Shown one piece after another: positions 8,040 through 18,813 of a stretch of DNA of 64,000 nucleotides. The first letter of the stretch is position 1. Each line of letters begins with the position of its first letter. The DNA is from an uncultured Ramlibacter sp. (GTDB lineage: Bacteria; Pseudomonadota; Gammaproteobacteria; Burkholderiales; Burkholderiaceae_C). Under the pieces are notes generated by a model, which was not told where the DNA came from, made no database searches, and worked only from the letters and a program-made list of their open reading frames with translations. The position numbers and the translations under genes were made by a program. Location of the stretch: positions 124,001 through 188,000 of the forward strand of contig NZ_CAKZHQ010000003.1 in NCBI RefSeq assembly GCF_936925435.1, read 5' to 3'.

Positions 8040-10271
8040 CTACAGCTTGGCGAAGGCGCTGTTGCGCAGCGCGGTGTGGGCCACCGCATCGAGCGCGCCG
8101 TCCACCACGGCCTGGCCCGACACCACGCGCAGCGTGCTGTTCTCCAGCATCTTGTCCAGCAGGCGCCGCGTCATCGACTGCGACTTGCCGGCGGCATTGG
8201 TGAACATGAACAGCGTGCCGTGCGGGCTGGCCCAGGTCAGCTGGAAGCGCGCCCAGCCGCTGTCGACCAGCAGTTCGACCCAGGCACCGGGCTGGATGGC
8301 CGCCGGCGGCAGGGCCGGCGTGATGCCCGCTGGCGCCTCCTCGTCCTCCCCCGGCCGGGTGGCATCGAACAACGGCTGCGGCAGGCCACCCTGGTCGGTG
8401 TCCATGAAGCCCGAATGCATGGCCTCGCGCGGTGCCAGCCAGGCGCTGCCGGCTCCGCTGTCCTGGCCGAACTGGGCCTCGAGTTCCTCGCGCGACAGCG
8501 TGGTCGACAGGGGCACCGGCCGCCCGCTCTCGCCCGGCGGCTTCATGGCCTGCTCGTGCAGCAGGGCCAGTTGGTTGAGGAAGCGCTGGGTCTGCGCCAC
8601 CGGGTAGTCGATGGTGGCCAGGCCCTCGCGCAGCTTGCCCAGCAGCGGCGGCACCAGCCGCGCCAGCCGCGCCGCGTTGCCCGGCCCCAGGTGCAGCTGC
8701 GCGCTGGAGAGCAGGTCGGTGACGACGTCACCGAAGCCGCCCGGATCGGCCGTGCCGTCCTGGTCGGCCAGGCGGGCCTGCGCCATCACCTGGGCCCAGG
8801 GCCCGGAGATGAACTGGATGATCTCGCGCGGGGCGGCGGCGACATCGGGACGGGCCCGCAGCTCCTTGCCGAACTTGTCGGCCAGCAGGTTGCGCTGCTC
8901 GGCCTGCAGCAGGGCGCGCACCGCCTTCTCGCGGTAACGCCGGTCGCGCCGCTGCTGCTCGCCCCAGGCCTCCTCCAGCGTCTTGACGGCAAAGGCAAAG
9001 GGCTCGGCGCCGGCGATGCGGGTGGACAGCAGGGCATCGACCGCCTGCTGCAGCGGATCGAGGAAGGCGGCGAAGCCGGGCGCGTCGACCGACTCCCAGG
9101 CCAGGCTGCGCTGCGTCATCTGATCGAGCAGCTGGCGCGCCGGATGCTTTTTGTCGCTGAAAAAGCGCGGATCGGCCATCGCCAGGCGCAGCAGCGCAGG
9201 CTCGAGCTCGCGCACAGTCTGCTGCACCGGCGCCAGCAGGCGCGGGTCGCTGGCGATGTTCTCCACCATCAGGTTGACCACTTCCAGGCCCAACGCCTGG
9301 CCGGTGCCGCGCGACTTCTTGCGCAGCTCCTCGCGCAGCGCCGCCGGGCCGGTGACGGCGTCAACCGCCCCCACAGCCTGACGCTGCTGCAGGCGCTGCA
9401 TCACCTGGTCGACCTGGCGCATCTCCTGCAGCGCCTCGAAAGCGGCCGGCATGGTCATGGCAAAGTCGGTCGGCCGCTCGGGCCTGGCGGCGTTGTCCTG
9501 CGCGTCGAAATCGCCCGCCAGCAGGCGGCGCAGTTCCTGCACATTGAGCAGCGCACGCGCGGCCTGCGCCGGCTCGCCGGCAGGCGCGCCAGCGCGCGGC
9601 GGCGCCGGCGCCAGGCTCTCCTGGTTCTGCGCCAGCTTGAAACCGGCCTCGGTCACCCCTTGCCCGCGCAGCATCTGCGACAGCTCGCGGTAGACACGGG
9701 CCAGTTCCGGCCCCATGGCTTCGCCAAGATCGAGCATCCAGCGTGTGCGTACGGCCTGCGACACCGGGCTTTCCAGCGCCACCGTGCGCAGGCTGCGCAC
9801 ATAGACCTCGGGGCGCAGCGGGTTGCGCTCGACCTGCACGGTCTTGAGGCCCTGGGCGGCGCAGACCAGGGCATTGAGCTCGGTCAGCTCGGCCTCGACC
9901 ACCCGCAGCACGGCCTGCTGGATGCGCACCAGCTCGACGCCCTCCTCGACCTGGTCGTCGCCCATCAGCTCCAGCGAATCGAAGCTCAGGGCGCCGGCCT
10001 TGCGGGTGTCGCCGGCGATGGCCTGGGCGAACTCGGCCAGCAGGGCCTGCGGGTAGGCCTCGCACAGCTGGGCCTCGTGCTTCATCAGGGTGCGCGCCGC
10101 CTCCGTCAGCAGGTTGCGCTCGATCGCATCGGGCATCATCTTGGCCCGCTCGGGCATGGTGATGCGGGCACGCACCACCAGCCGCTGCATCAAGGTCCTG
10201 CCCTGGGCCGCCGCTTCCTTCATGACGGAGCGGTACAAGGCTTGGTAGGGCGTGGTCTGCGGCATGGGCAT
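8040..10271 (-). CDS. DUF1631 family protein (first paralogue)
   Basis: A 743-residue soluble protein of the DUF1631 family, found in beta- and gammaproteobacteria and of unknown function. It is mostly helical, with a conserved C-terminal block (WVELLVDSGWARFQLTWASP, then TLFMFTNAAGKSQSM) that is shared with the paralogue at 12148-14316. It follows ettA after 27 bases and may be read with it. ATG 10265 is an alternative start. No catalytic motif was seen. Confidence 0.85.
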   Translation of the reverse strand: MPMPQTTPYQALYRSVMKEAAAQGRTLMQRLVVRARITMPERAKMMPDAIERNLLTEAARTLMKHEAQLCEAYPQALLAEFAQAIAGDTRKAGALSFDSLELMGDDQVEEGVELVRIQQAVLRVVEAELTELNALVCAAQGLKTVQVERNPLRPEVYVRSLRTVALESPVSQAVRTRWMLDLGEAMGPELARVYRELSQMLRGQGVTEAGFKLAQNQESLAPAPPRAGAPAGEPAQAARALLNVQELRRLLAGDFDAQDNAARPERPTDFAMTMPAAFEALQEMRQVDQVMQRLQQRQAVGAVDAVTGPAALREELRKKSRGTGQALGLEVVNLMVENIASDPRLLAPVQQTVRELEPALLRLAMADPRFFSDKKHPARQLLDQMTQRSLAWESVDAPGFAAFLDPLQQAVDALLSTRIAGAEPFAFAVKTLEEAWGEQQRRDRRYREKAVRALLQAEQRNLLADKFGKELRARPDVAAAPREIIQFISGPWAQVMAQARLADQDGTADPGGFGDVVTDLLSSAQLHLGPGNAARLARLVPPLLGKLREGLATIDYPVAQTQRFLNQLALLHEQAMKPPGESGRPVPLSTTLSREELEAQFGQDSGAGSAWLAPREAMHSGFMDTDQGGLPQPLFDATRPGEDEEAPAGITPALPPAAIQPGAWVELLVDSGWARFQLTWASPHGTLFMFTNAAGKSQSMTRRLLDKMLENSTLRVVSGQAVVDGALDAVAHTALRNSAFAKL

Positions 10272-10298
10272 CGGGCCGCTGGGGCCCCTGGTGTGTTG

Positions 10299-11960
<1,662 letters not shown>

Positions 11961-12017
11961 GGTGCTTTTCTAACTGGAAAACGCCAATTATCCTTGACAG
12001 CCGCGCCTCAGGCGGGA

Positions 12018-12147
12018 CACAGGGCCTTGAGCGGCGACGGGCCGCCCCTAGCCGCCAGGCCCCCTCGGGGGGCAGCGAGCCACACGCAGTGGGCGAGCGT
12101 GGGGGCCTTTTGCCCGGCGACAGGCCGCCCCTGGCCGCGAGGGGCGG
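12018..12147. repeat. Comamonadaceae dispersed repeat filling the ettA upstream gap
   Basis: The gap between ettA and the upstream DUF1631 gene contains GGCCCCCTCGGGGGGCAG followed by CACACGCAGTGGGCGAGCG and TGGGGGCC. The GCCCCC/GGGGGC arms form a tight hairpin. A second, shorter GC-rich unit follows at 12112-12147. The core recurs at 34801-34873. Confidence 0.75.
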
Positions 12148-14316
12148 TCATTTCCCGTCCAGGCTGTTGCGCAGGGCCGCCTTGGCCACCTGGTCGAGCG
12201 CTTCGTCCACCACGTTGCGCCCGGCCACCACCTTGATCATGCCCTGCGAGCGCAGCCGCTCCAGCGTGCGCTTGGACATGGAGTGGGCGGTGCCGGCCAA
12301 CGATGTGAACATGAACAGGGTGTGGTGCGGGCTGGCCCAGGTCAGCTGCACGCGCAGCCACTGCCCCTGGACCATCAGCTCCACCCAGGTGCCCGTACGC
12401 AGCTCGCCGGCGGGCGCCGCCTCCTGCGGCTCGCCCGCTTCGGCCGGCAGCTGCGGCACCAGGGCCTGCTCGGGCGCCAGGTAGCCGGCCTCCGAGGCCT
12501 CCTGCTCGGCCAGCCAGATCTGGGCGGCGTCGAAGATGCTCTCGCCAAAGTCCGAGGTCTGGGCCTCGGCGGCCTCGGCGGCGGCGCGCGCCACCTCGTC
12601 GCGGCCCTCCTGCAGGGCCGACTGGTGGATCGCCACCAGGTTGGCGAAAAAGCGCTCGGTCAGCTCGCTCGGGTAGTCGATGCTGCGCAGGCCATCGCGC
12701 AGCCGGCCCAGCAGGCCCGGCACCATCTGCGCCAGGCGCTGGGCCCGGCCGCGCTGGGCCGTGCTCTTTTGCACGCTCCAGACCAGGTCGTCGGCCACAT
12801 GCCGGTAGCCGTGCGGGTCGTCGGAGCCGTCGGTGCAGGCCAGCTGCGCCTGCGCCACCACCTGGGCCCAGGAGTTGCGCAGGAAGTCGCCGACGAACTC
12901 CGCCACGTCCAGCCCGTGCATCGCCATGGTGAAGTCCGCCGCCAGCTTCTGCGCCAGCAGGTTGCGCTGCTCGGCGTGCAGCAGGGCGCGCGCCGCCTCG
13001 CCCCTGCGCTGCAGCATGGCCTGGTCGTGCGCCGTCCATTGGGTGTGCAGGTGGTCCAGCAGCTCGCCGACGGTGTCGCCGTCGATCACCTTGCTGTCCA
13101 GCCAGAGCACCGCGTCCTCCAGCGTGGCCACGAAACGCGGCCAGCCCTCGTCCTGCTCGCTGCTGAAGGCCAGGCTGCGCTGGGTGACGCGGTCCAGGAA
13201 CAGGCGGGCCGGGTGGCTGCGGTCGCTGAAAAAGCGCGAGTCCTGGCTGGCCAGCAGCAGCACGGCCGGCTCGAAGCCGCGCAACTGCCGCTTGTAGGCC
13301 GGCAGCAGACGAGCGTCCTGGGTGAGGTTGTCGAACATCAGGCGCACCACCTCTTCGCCCAGCTGGTGGCCCAGGCGCACCCGGGCCGGGTCTTCGTGGG
13401 CGGCCACCGGCTGCGCCGGCGCTGGCGCTGGCGCCGGCTTGGGCCGGCTCTCCAGGCGCTTGACCAGCACGTCCAGCTGCTTCATGTCCTGCAGCAGGTG
13501 CATCGAGGCCGGCACGGTGTGCAGGAACTCCGCCTTGGGCGGGCCCTGGTCGAAGTCGCCGGCCAGCAGCTTGCGCAGCTTGTCCAGGGTGAGCAGGGTC
13601 TTGGCCATCGAGTCCGGCACCGCTGCGACGCCGCCCTTGGGGCCCCGCCCGCCCAGCGGCACGGCCGGCTCCACGCCGGACGACATCAGCCAGTCCGTCA
13701 GTTCGCGGTACAGCGTGCGCAGGGTGGAACCCAGCAGGCCGCCGGCCGGTGTGATCAGCGCCTCGCGCACTGGCGCGTCGGGCACGTGCAGCGCCAGGGT
13801 GCTTTGCAGCGCGCGCACGAAAGCCTCCGGCCGCAGCGGGTTCAGGCCCGGCTGGATGGTGCGCCAGCCCAGCAAGGTGCTGATCAGGGCGTCCAGGGCC
13901 GGCAGCACGTCGTCCACCGCATGCGAGACCTCCTGCTGGGCCCGCGCCACCTCGATGCTGGTGTCCAGCTCCGCGTCGCCGAACAGCTGCAGGTCCTCGA
14001 AGCGCAGCAACTCCGCCGGCGCCTGCTCCCTGCCGCCACCCTCGTAGACCACCCGGCTCAGCTCGCCCTTGTAGGAAGCGCAGACCAGGTTGGCGCGGGC
14101 CGACAGGGCGTCGATGGCGTCGCGGATTTCGGGCTTGTTGAAGCTGGGGATGCGGCGCGGGCCGGTTGGCAGCGCGCCGAGCACCAGGCCGTTGATGACA
14201 TGCGTCATCAACGCTTCCGCCTGCTGCAGCATGGTCCCAAGACAGTCGTTGAGCGTGGGCTGCAGGGCAGTCGGGTCGTCGGAAACGCCCAGTCGAAGTT
14301 TGAGCAGCTTGGCCAT
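12148..14316 (-). CDS. DUF1631 family protein (second paralogue)
   Basis: A 722-residue DUF1631 protein, paralogous to 8040-10271. It shares the block TWVELMVQGQWLRVQLTWAS plus HHTLFMFTSLAGTAHSM, and the same tail LRNS. The centre includes an Ala/Pro linker (KPAPAPAPAQPVAAHED), suggesting two helical domains. The start is set at ATG 14316 (MAKLLKLRLGVSDD). The open frame runs 92 codons further, but that part overlaps the promoter region of the helicase gene. Function is unknown. The two copies lie either side of ettA, suggesting an old tandem duplication. Confidence 0.85.
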   Translation of the reverse strand: MAKLLKLRLGVSDDPTALQPTLNDCLGTMLQQAEALMTHVINGLVLGALPTGPRRIPSFNKPEIRDAIDALSARANLVCASYKGELSRVVYEGGGREQAPAELLRFEDLQLFGDAELDTSIEVARAQQEVSHAVDDVLPALDALISTLLGWRTIQPGLNPLRPEAFVRALQSTLALHVPDAPVREALITPAGGLLGSTLRTLYRELTDWLMSSGVEPAVPLGGRGPKGGVAAVPDSMAKTLLTLDKLRKLLAGDFDQGPPKAEFLHTVPASMHLLQDMKQLDVLVKRLESRPKPAPAPAPAQPVAAHEDPARVRLGHQLGEEVVRLMFDNLTQDARLLPAYKRQLRGFEPAVLLLASQDSRFFSDRSHPARLFLDRVTQRSLAFSSEQDEGWPRFVATLEDAVLWLDSKVIDGDTVGELLDHLHTQWTAHDQAMLQRRGEAARALLHAEQRNLLAQKLAADFTMAMHGLDVAEFVGDFLRNSWAQVVAQAQLACTDGSDDPHGYRHVADDLVWSVQKSTAQRGRAQRLAQMVPGLLGRLRDGLRSIDYPSELTERFFANLVAIHQSALQEGRDEVARAAAEAAEAQTSDFGESIFDAAQIWLAEQEASEAGYLAPEQALVPQLPAEAGEPQEAAPAGELRTGTWVELMVQGQWLRVQLTWASPHHTLFMFTSLAGTAHSMSKRTLERLRSQGMIKVVAGRNVVDEALDQVAKAALRNSLDGK

Positions 14317-14597
14317 GGAAGAGATGAGTTGAAATCGATTATCTAGAAGCCGCCTGCCCTCTCCAAGGCCAGCTGTAAGAAGCGGTAAATCCGTGGCCGC
14401 GGCACGACAGGGCAGGACGTGCGACAATAGGGCTCTCGCGGACTCCAGTTGCCCGCGAGCCCAGCGATCCGCTGGGGACGAAGCAAGGCCCACCCAGGCT
14501 GCGCCGGCTCCCACCCCCCAAATCATCTGCCTTTGACTGGCTCGGTGCCATGCACCGTACAGGCCGATTCCCAAGCGCCACGGATGGCGCACATTTC
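14317..14597. other. Divergent intergenic region, leader of the DEAD-box helicase gene
   Basis: No gene was supported here. It lies between the divergent DUF1631 and helicase genes and contains a GC-rich hairpin (CTCGCGG ... CCGCGAG, about 14434-14459). A long leader is common for cold-shock helicase genes. No promoter hexamers could be picked with confidence. Confidence 0.4.
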
Positions 14598-16436
14598 ATG
14601 ACTTTTGACGAACTGAATCTGGCACCCGCCATTCTCAAGGCCGTGGCCGAACAAGGCTACGACACCCCCACCCCCATCCAGGCCCAGGCGATCCCCGCCG
14701 TGCTCGCAGGCCACGACCTGCTGGGCGGCGCCCAGACCGGCACCGGCAAGACCGCTGCCTTCACCCTGCCCATGCTGCACAAGCTGAGCGCGGGCACCAG
14801 CAAGACCAACAAGTTCGGCAAGGACGGCGTCGCCGCCCTCGTGCTCACGCCCACGCGTGAACTGGCCGCGCAGGTGGAGGAATCCATCCGCACGTACGGC
14901 AAGTACCTGCAACTGACCTCGACCGTCATCTTCGGCGGCGTGGGCATGAACCCGCAGGTCGCCAAGATCAAGGCCGGCGTCGATATCCTGGTGGCCACGC
15001 CGGGCCGCCTGCTCGACCTGCAGCAGCAAGGCAACCTCGACCTGTCGACCGTGGAAATCCTCGTGCTCGACGAAGCCGACCGCATGCTGGACATGGGCTT
15101 CCTGCCCGACGTGAAGAAGATCCTGGCGCTGATGCCCAAGGACAAGCAGAGCCTGCTGTTCTCGGCCACCTTCAGCGATGAGATCCGCGATCTGGCCAAT
15201 GGCCTGCTGAAGAACCCGCAGAGCATCCAGGTGACGCCGCGCAACACCACGGTGCAGCGCATCACCCAGACCATCCACCCGGTGGGCCGCGGCAAGAAGA
15301 AGGCCATCCTGGCCCACATCATCAATGAGCACAACTGGAGCCAGGTGCTGGTGTTCACCCGCACCAAGTTCGGCGCCAACAGCGTGGCCGAGTTCCTGAC
15401 CAAGAACGGCATCCAGGCGATGGCCCTGCACGGCAACAAGAGCCAGGCCGCCCGCACCCAGGCCCTGTCCGGCTTCAAGAGCGGCGACATCCGCGCCCTG
15501 GTGGCCACCGACATCGCCGCGCGCGGCATCGACATCGACGAGCTGCCGCACGTCGTCAACTACGAAATCCCCAACGTCAGCGAAGACTACGTCCACCGCA
15601 TCGGCCGCACCGGCCGTGCCGGCAACAGCGGCGAAGCCGTCAGCCTGGTCTGCCTGGACGAAGAAGGCTTCATGCAGGAGATCGAGCGCTTCACCAAGCA
15701 GCAGATCCCGGTCAAGGTGATCGAGGGCTTCGGTCCCGAAGCCGGCGAGCGCGCCGAACCCATCGCCATGGGCCGCCAGACCATCTGGGGCGGCGCAGGC
15801 CGTCCGCCCAGCCGTGAAGTCATGCAGGCCGCCGCCAAGGCAGCGCGCCAGGAAATGATGGAACGCGTCCGCGAGAACAAGGCCACGCAAGGCGGCGGCG
15901 GCGGCGGCGGTGGTGGCGGCAATGGCCGCGGCGGCCAGCGCAGCGCCGGTGGCGGCAATGGCAACGGTGCCGGCCGCGGTAATGGCGGTGGCAACGGTGG
16001 CAATGGCAACAGCGCCGGTCGTGGCAACGGCGGCGGCAACGGCGGTGGCCGTGGCGGCCGCTCCAACGGCAATGGCAATGGCCAGCGCCCGCCGCAGAAC
16101 GTCCAGGCGCTGCAAGCGCGCGAGCCACGCGCACCGCGTCCGGACACGGACGGGGACGACCACGAAGAGCGCATGCCGCGCAATGTGGATCCCTTGCGCA
16201 CCAACATGCCCGGCCGTCGTGAGATGACCGGCGTGCAGCGCGTCAACACCAACGGCCAACCCGATCCGACGCGCACCAGCATCGACAGCATGGGCGCCGG
16301 CAACCGCCGCGGTGGTGGCGGCGGTGGTGGCCGTGGCCGCTCCGGTGGTGGTGGTGGTGGTGGTGGTGGTGGCTACGGCGGTGGTGGCGGCGGTGGCCGC
16401 AGCGGCGGTAACCGCACCGGCGGCTACGGCCGCTAA
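14598..16436 (+). CDS. rhlE: DEAD-box RNA helicase, RhlE type with long glycine-rich tail
   Basis: A 612-residue ATP-dependent RNA helicase. Motifs in order: Q motif ([14 protein letters not shown]), Walker [21 protein letters not shown] box [16 protein letters not shown] (LLFSATFS), then ARGIDI and [10 protein letters not shown] in the second domain. After residue about 420 the tail is low-complexity Gly/Asn/Arg (GGGNGRGG repeats in two blocks), an RGG-like RNA-binding, disorder-prone region that is much longer than usual. The start is ATG 14598 (MTFDELNLA); an in-frame ATG at 14550 is also possible. It ends just before a strong terminator. Confidence 0.92.
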   Translation: MTFDELNLAPAILKAVAEQGYDTPTPIQAQAIPAVLAGHDLLGGAQTGTGKTAAFTLPMLHKLSAGTSKTNKFGKDGVAALVLTPTRELAAQVEESIRTYGKYLQLTSTVIFGGVGMNPQVAKIKAGVDILVATPGRLLDLQQQGNLDLSTVEILVLDEADRMLDMGFLPDVKKILALMPKDKQSLLFSATFSDEIRDLANGLLKNPQSIQVTPRNTTVQRITQTIHPVGRGKKKAILAHIINEHNWSQVLVFTRTKFGANSVAEFLTKNGIQAMALHGNKSQAARTQALSGFKSGDIRALVATDIAARGIDIDELPHVVNYEIPNVSEDYVHRIGRTGRAGNSGEAVSLVCLDEEGFMQEIERFTKQQIPVKVIEGFGPEAGERAEPIAMGRQTIWGGAGRPPSREVMQAAAKAARQEMMERVRENKATQGGGGGGGGGGNGRGGQRSAGGGNGNGAGRGNGGGNGGNGNSAGRGNGGGNGGGRGGRSNGNGNGQRPPQNVQALQAREPRAPRPDTDGDDHEERMPRNVDPLRTNMPGRREMTGVQRVNTNGQPDPTRTSIDSMGAGNRRGGGGGGGRGRSGGGGGGGGGGYGGGGGGGRSGGNRTGGYGR

Positions 16437-16475
16437 GCCGCGAACATGGAGTCCGATCGGGCTCCAGAGCGCACC

Positions 16476-16522
16476 AAAAGGGCGCGAGATGCTACGAAAA
16501 CCGTAGCACCTCGCGCCCTTTT
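16476..16522 (+). terminator. Rho-independent terminator of the helicase gene
   Basis: Two 21-base arms, AAAAGGGCGCGAG.TGCTACG and its complement, pair with a single A/C mismatch around a 5-base loop (AAAAC). The stem is followed by T's (CCTTTTCAC). It lies 40 bases after the stop codon. Confidence 0.88.
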
Positions 16523-16546
16523 CACTTTGCCAGCACAATCGCCGGC

Positions 16547-17218
16547 ATGACAGACAGCCCCGCTTCCCGCACCGTGCTGCTCGCCGGCGCCTCCGGCCTG
16601 GTCGGCCGCGAGATCCTCAAGGGCCTGCTGGCCGATGCCACGGTGAGCGAGGTCCACACGCTGGGAAGGCGCAAGCTGCAGCTGGAACATCCCAAACTCA
16701 CGCAGCACATGGTCGACTTCGCCGCCCTGCCCGCCCTGCCGCCGGCGCAGGAGGTCTACCTGGCGCTGGGCACGACCATCAAGGTGGCCGGCAGCCAGGC
16801 GGCCTTCCGCGCCGTGGACTACGAAGCGAATCTGGCCGTGGCCCAAGCGGCGATGGCAGCCGGCGCGATGAAAGCAGGACTTGTCAGCGCAATGGGGGCG
16901 AGCGCCAGTTCGTCCATCTTTTACAACCGCACCAAGGGCGAACTGGAAGACGCGCTGGGCGGCCTGGGCCTGGCCACCCTGGTCATCGCCCGCCCCTCCT
17001 TCCTGGCCGGCGACCGTGAGGCCCTGGGACAGCCGCTGCGCGGCGGCGAGAAGCTGGCCCTGAACGTCTCACGCTGGCTGGCGCCGCTGATTCCCGACAA
17101 CTTCAAGTCGGTTCCGGCGGCAGCGGTGGCCAATGCATTGCTGCAGAACCTGCCGACGGCAACCGGCAAGAAGGTGGTGGTGTCGGGGGAGATGCAGAAG
17201 CAGCCGGCGCACGGCTGA
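16547..17218 (+). CDS. NAD(P)-binding Rossmann-fold protein (HTATIP2/NmrA-like short-chain oxidoreductase)
   Basis: A 223-residue protein with an N-terminal dinucleotide motif LLAGASGLVGREI, a second-strand Arg pair (LGRRKLQ) that favours NADP, and YNRTKGELE carrying the Tyr-x3-Lys pattern of extended SDRs. Its size matches the atypical SDR group around HTATIP2, seen as 'NAD-dependent epimerase' or 'oxidoreductase' in proteobacteria. The substrate is unknown. It sits alone between the helicase terminator and the convergent LysE gene. Confidence 0.75.
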   Translation: MTDSPASRTVLLAGASGLVGREILKGLLADATVSEVHTLGRRKLQLEHPKLTQHMVDFAALPALPPAQEVYLALGTTIKVAGSQAAFRAVDYEANLAVAQAAMAAGAMKAGLVSAMGASASSSIFYNRTKGELEDALGGLGLATLVIARPSFLAGDREALGQPLRGGEKLALNVSRWLAPLIPDNFKSVPAAAVANALLQNLPTATGKKVVVSGEMQKQPAHG

Positions 17219-17227
17219 GGCCCGCGT

Positions 17228-17854
17228 TCAGCGCGCGCGCAACTCCTGGACGGCGGTGGCGATCAGGCGCAGGCCGAACGCACCGACCAGCAAAGCCGAG
17301 CAACGCGTCAGCAGGCGGCAGTGGCGCAGGTAGGCGCGCTGCACGCCGGCCTGCGACAGCGCGAAGGCCAGGAAGCCGTGCCAGAGCCAGGAGTTCGCAT
17401 AGACCATCGCCACCGCTGCGGCCACATGCCAGGCCGAGGGCTGGGCCGGCAATGCGGTGGCGAACACGCTGCCGTAGAACAGTGCGATCTTGGGATTGAG
17501 CGCGCTGGTCACGAAGCCGGCGCGCAAGGCCTGACGGGCACCCATGCTGGCGCTGTCCGCCACCGGGACAGCACCGCTGCCGCGCAGCAGCTCCCATGCC
17601 AGGTAGAGCAGGTAGAGCCCGCCCGCGACCTGGGCCGCCTGGCGCAATGCAGGATGGGCGGTGAAGACGGCGCCCACGCCCGCCACCGCCAGCAGGGCCC
17701 AGGCCAGCGTCCCCGTCGTCATGCCGACCACCGCCGCCAGCGCCGCGCGGCGCGAGCCCCCAGCGGCCAGCTGGCCGATCAGCACGAAGTTGAAGCCTGG
17801 GATGAGCAGGATGGCCCAGTGCAGGGCCGCGATGGTGAGAAGAGAGGAAAGCAT
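17228..17854 (-). CDS. LysE/RhtB family amino-acid exporter
   Basis: A 208-residue inner-membrane protein with about six hydrophobic segments. It carries the family signature near the start (LIPGFNFVLIGQLAAGGSRR, the PGPN-like motif here PGFN), a GLYLLYLAWELLRG segment, and SALNPKIALFYGSVF. The family exports amino acids or homoserine-type compounds using the proton gradient. The frame begins at ATG 17854. It is probably the last backbone gene before the integron-like cassettes to its right. Confidence 0.85.
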   Translation of the reverse strand: MLSSLLTIAALHWAILLIPGFNFVLIGQLAAGGSRRAALAAVVGMTTGTLAWALLAVAGVGAVFTAHPALRQAAQVAGGLYLLYLAWELLRGSGAVPVADSASMGARQALRAGFVTSALNPKIALFYGSVFATALPAQPSAWHVAAAVAMVYANSWLWHGFLAFALSQAGVQRAYLRHCRLLTRCSALLVGAFGLRLIATAVQELRAR

Positions 17855-17910
17855 GTGGAACGCTCAGGCTGGCTGGCCGTGTCAAAGGAGAGCTTCGACG
17901 AACTGCATGG

Positions 17911-18336
17911 CTATTGCGTTCGGAACACGGAAATCGGTGTGGCCGGACTCGTGGTCAAGACCACCACAACGTAGCCGAAGCGGGATGGCTCGGCCTTCAA
18001 GTTGTACCGGCAAAATGCCTGGGCGATGTTCTGGATACACGCGATCGTCAGGTTCTGCCGTTCGGCAACAGGCAGATAGCTTTCAGCTTCAGCGTGAGTG
18101 GACACTCGATACTCGCATCCCGCGCCGCAGGAAATGTTTCGCCAAGGCTCAGCGCCGATCCGGCCCTCGACCACCCATTGATTGCCAGCCGACGAAAGCC
18201 GGTATGCGGCCGTTGGCGCGCCATCCTTCACGAGGACTGTGTAGGTTCCGGCATCCAAGTTGGAGATGGGTTGCGAAAACGCAGATGGAGACCAACAGGC
18301 GATCGATGCAAGAAACAACCATGCCGCGCGAACCAT
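17911..18336 (-). CDS. Secreted hypothetical protein, integron-cassette gene
   Basis: A 141-residue protein with a signal peptide (LFLASIACWSPSAFSQ) and a small mature domain with a probable disulfide (NISCGAGCEYR) and two further cysteines. No family was recognised. Base composition is visibly lower in G+C than the neighbours. Its ATG lies nine bases after a GTTAGAA attC end (18345-18351), as expected for the first codon region of a gene cassette. No attC site could be found after its stop, so this may be the truncated last cassette. Confidence 0.65.
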   Translation of the reverse strand: MVRAAWLFLASIACWSPSAFSQPISNLDAGTYTVLVKDGAPTAAYRLSSAGNQWVVEGRIGAEPWRNISCGAGCEYRVSTHAEAESYLPVAERQNLTIACIQNIAQAFCRYNLKAEPSRFGYVVVVLTTSPATPISVFRTQ

Positions 18337-18344
18337 TGCTTGCC

Positions 18345-18398
18345 TTCTAACGTTTGAACTAAGCCGCGCCGCGACGTCGCGTGAGTGAACTGTCAGGA
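18345..18398 (-). other. attC integron recombination site, short type (attC-b)
   Basis: On the minus strand it runs from TCCTGAC (R'') through CGCGACGTCGCG to GGCGCGGCTTAGTTC and GTTAGAA (R'). The 3' half closely resembles the attC of class 1 integron cassettes such as aadA (GCGCGGCTTAA..CAAGCGTTAG, from memory). The two halves fold on each other with an apical CGCGACGTCGCG palindrome. The upstream gene's stop codon lies inside R''. Confidence 0.7.
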
Positions 18399-18707
18399 CT
18401 CGTTGACGGGAAGGGCGGAATAGGGGTGAACCGCAATACGCATGGGCTGTTCGGCCAACAAATTGATGATCTCATCGCGAAGTTCGTCAGCAAGCGAGCT
18501 GTTCTCATAAGCGGCCTTCGCTTCGTCGGATCTGAAGACCTCAATGTTCCAGAGGGTGTCCGGATCTCCGTCCTCGCGAGCGATGATGAATCTGTCGGAG
18601 GCGCCAGACTTCGTCATTCCGATAGTGGCCAGTTCAAACAACTTGTCGCCCAGTCCTGCCTTGGCGCGCATCTTGATGATGTATGCGGGCTGATCTTGAA
18701 GTGCCAT
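18393..18707 (-). CDS. Antibiotic-biosynthesis-monooxygenase-like (ABM fold) small protein, cassette gene
   Basis: A 104-residue single-domain protein with the ferredoxin-like ABM pattern: YIIKMRAKAGLGDKLFELA, FIIAREDGDPDTLWNIEVF, then AAYENSSLADELRDEI. Members are cofactor-free quinol monooxygenases or stress proteins such as YgiN, and many are uncharacterised. The gene lies between two attC sites (18345-18398 and 18724-18813) on the same strand, so it is a single-gene cassette. Its stop codon is part of the downstream attC. A GGAAAC site precedes the ATG. Confidence 0.75.
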   Translation of the reverse strand: MALQDQPAYIIKMRAKAGLGDKLFELATIGMTKSGASDRFIIAREDGDPDTLWNIEVFRSDEAKAAYENSSLADELRDEIINLLAEQPMRIAVHPYSALPVNES

Positions 18708-18723
18708 GATGTTTCCTTTCGAG

Positions 18724-18813
18724 TCCTAGCGTGCATGTAACCGGCGACTTGCGCCAGGAGGGAGCGGAGCGACCGGACGCCGCAAGGCGTCCGTGTTGAC
18801 TGGCTTGTTAGAG
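18724..18813 (-). other. attC integron recombination site, 90 bases (attC-a)
   Basis: On the minus strand: CTCTAAC (R''), GTCAACACGGACGCC, a variable hairpin region, GTCGCCGGTTAC, and a degenerate GCTAGGAC end (R'). It is the same length and framework as attC-e at 42797-42886. The HNH gene's TAA stop lies in R''. Confidence 0.75.

Noticed and set aside
12008-12147. C-terminal extension of a minus-strand frame into the ettA upstream repeat
   Set aside because: The frame is antisense/out of frame with DUF1631, and the end is the translated repeat, not a gene.
14523-16538. Minus-strand Ala/Thr/Gly-rich frame opposite the DEAD-box helicase
   Set aside because: It mirrors the helicase's glycine-rich tail and has no domain of its own.
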